This document shows, in pieces, positions 63,615 to 64,000 of a DNA stretch of 64,000 bases (the stretch's first letter is position 1; the number at the start of each line of letters is the position of its first letter). The translations under genes were made by a program, and so were the position numbers. This DNA comes from Agromyces sp. G08B096 (GTDB lineage: Bacteria; Actinomycetota; Actinomycetes; Actinomycetales; Microbacteriaceae), in contig NZ_CP158374.1 in the NCBI RefSeq assembly GCF_040267705.1, positions 3,529,142 through 3,593,141 of the forward strand, read 5' to 3'. The notes beneath the pieces are model-generated. The model was not told the DNA's origin. It was given only the letters and a program-made list of their open reading frames with translations, and did no database searches.

Positions 63615-64000
63615 GGTTCTCCCGTCGTGGAGGTGCTGAATCGAACCCATGCTAGCGGCTGGGCCGCGCGGCGACCCGGGCGGAGCCGGGCGCGACGCGC
63701 GGAATCGAGCCGATCGCGCGCCGATCGCGGAGCGATCGCGACCTGTCGGAGAGACCGCGACCCGCCACCGATCGACGCTCGTCGACCAGGTTGCCGAGCG
63801 CCCATCTTGAATCACTAATTCTCTTAACGGTGTTAACCGTTGTGGAAACTGTGGATGGTGTCAGGTGTTCCGCACGACCACGCCGATCGCGGCCGATCAC
63901 GACTGTGCACGGTGTGTGGAATCCGTGCCGACAGCGGGAGGCCGCGCGTCAGCGGCCGCGGGCGTCTTCCACAGCCGGTCGTCGCGTCTCAACAGCCGTC
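63615..64000. other. dnaA-dnaN intergenic region, probable part of oriC
   Basis: No gene is present between the dnaN start and the window end. An AT-rich patch (63806-63842) carries the inverted repeat AACGGT-GTTA-ACCGTT. DnaA-box-like sequences are TGTGGAAAC (63841-63849), TGTGGATGG (63850-63858), TGTGGAATC (63915-63923) and TCTTCCACA (63965-63973). The position before dnaN is the actinobacterial oriC; dnaA should lie just outside. None of the visible boxes is an exact consensus. Confidence 0.7.

Overview
The window is high-GC actinobacterial chromosome, most likely a member of the Microbacteriaceae close to Agromyces. The evidence is very strong GC bias at third codon positions, many leaderless starts with a TAnnnT box 6-7 nt before the start codon, the heptamer GGATGCC/GGCATCC scattered everywhere, and the gene order of an actinobacterial replication-origin region. 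That order, from 36.5 kb to the end, is fhaA-fhaB-pstP-rodA-pbpA-pknA-pknB, trpG/pabA, class E sortase, crgA, rhomboid protease, ppiA, tRNA-Ala, tRNA-Ile, DUF3566, gyrA, gyrB, dciA (DUF721), recF, dnaN, and then the start of the dnaA-dnaN intergenic region, which is probably part of oriC. I see no insertion sequence, prophage, CRISPR array or rRNA.

0-36 kb is accessory and housekeeping metabolism in short operons. It holds a truncated PLP decarboxylase, an alkyl sulfatase, a PPOX flavoprotein, a YcnI-type copper protein with a membrane partner, and an arsenic cassette (arsC, flavoprotein, divergent arsR with two matching operators). It continues with a lipoprotein / Nramp-like transporter / two PRC-barrel operon whose transporter carries a frameshift in a C tract, and a TetR/SDR divergent pair with a perfect operator. 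Then come an esterase, an SRAP protein, gluconokinase, a frameshifted SnoaL-like gene, a one-piece TetR-esterase fusion divergent from an MMPL exporter, CorA, a coupled stress-type membrane operon (holin-X-like, DUF3618), a DUF892 ferritin-like protein, two dihydrofolate-reductase-like proteins divergent from HxlR, a dicarboxylate transporter/M20 peptidase/APC permease operon, tRNA-Leu, and a beta-phosphoglucomutase/GH65 phosphorylase pair.

36-46 kb is the cell-division and cell-wall signalling operon (FHA proteins, PP2C phosphatase, RodA, PbpA, two PASTA kinases). Most junctions overlap by 4 nt, implying translational coupling. 46-55 kb contains the sortase/crgA pair with mirrored promoters, a DnaA-box-like cluster, rhomboid and cyclophilin, a possible leader peptide with a long untranslated leader, a NUDIX protein, a molybdenum-cofactor/flavin/zinc-ribbon redox operon, and an XRE regulator divergent from a SnoaL-like protein. 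55-64 kb holds the tRNAs and the replication/gyrase genes, all on the minus strand.

The observations most worth following are the Nramp-like/PRC-barrel operon with non-canonical metal-site motifs, the TetR-esterase fusion, the 14-bp mirrored sortase/crgA promoters, the DnaA-box cluster about 16 kb from oriC, and the 19-codon candidate leader peptide. The two frameshifts should first be checked as sequencing errors.
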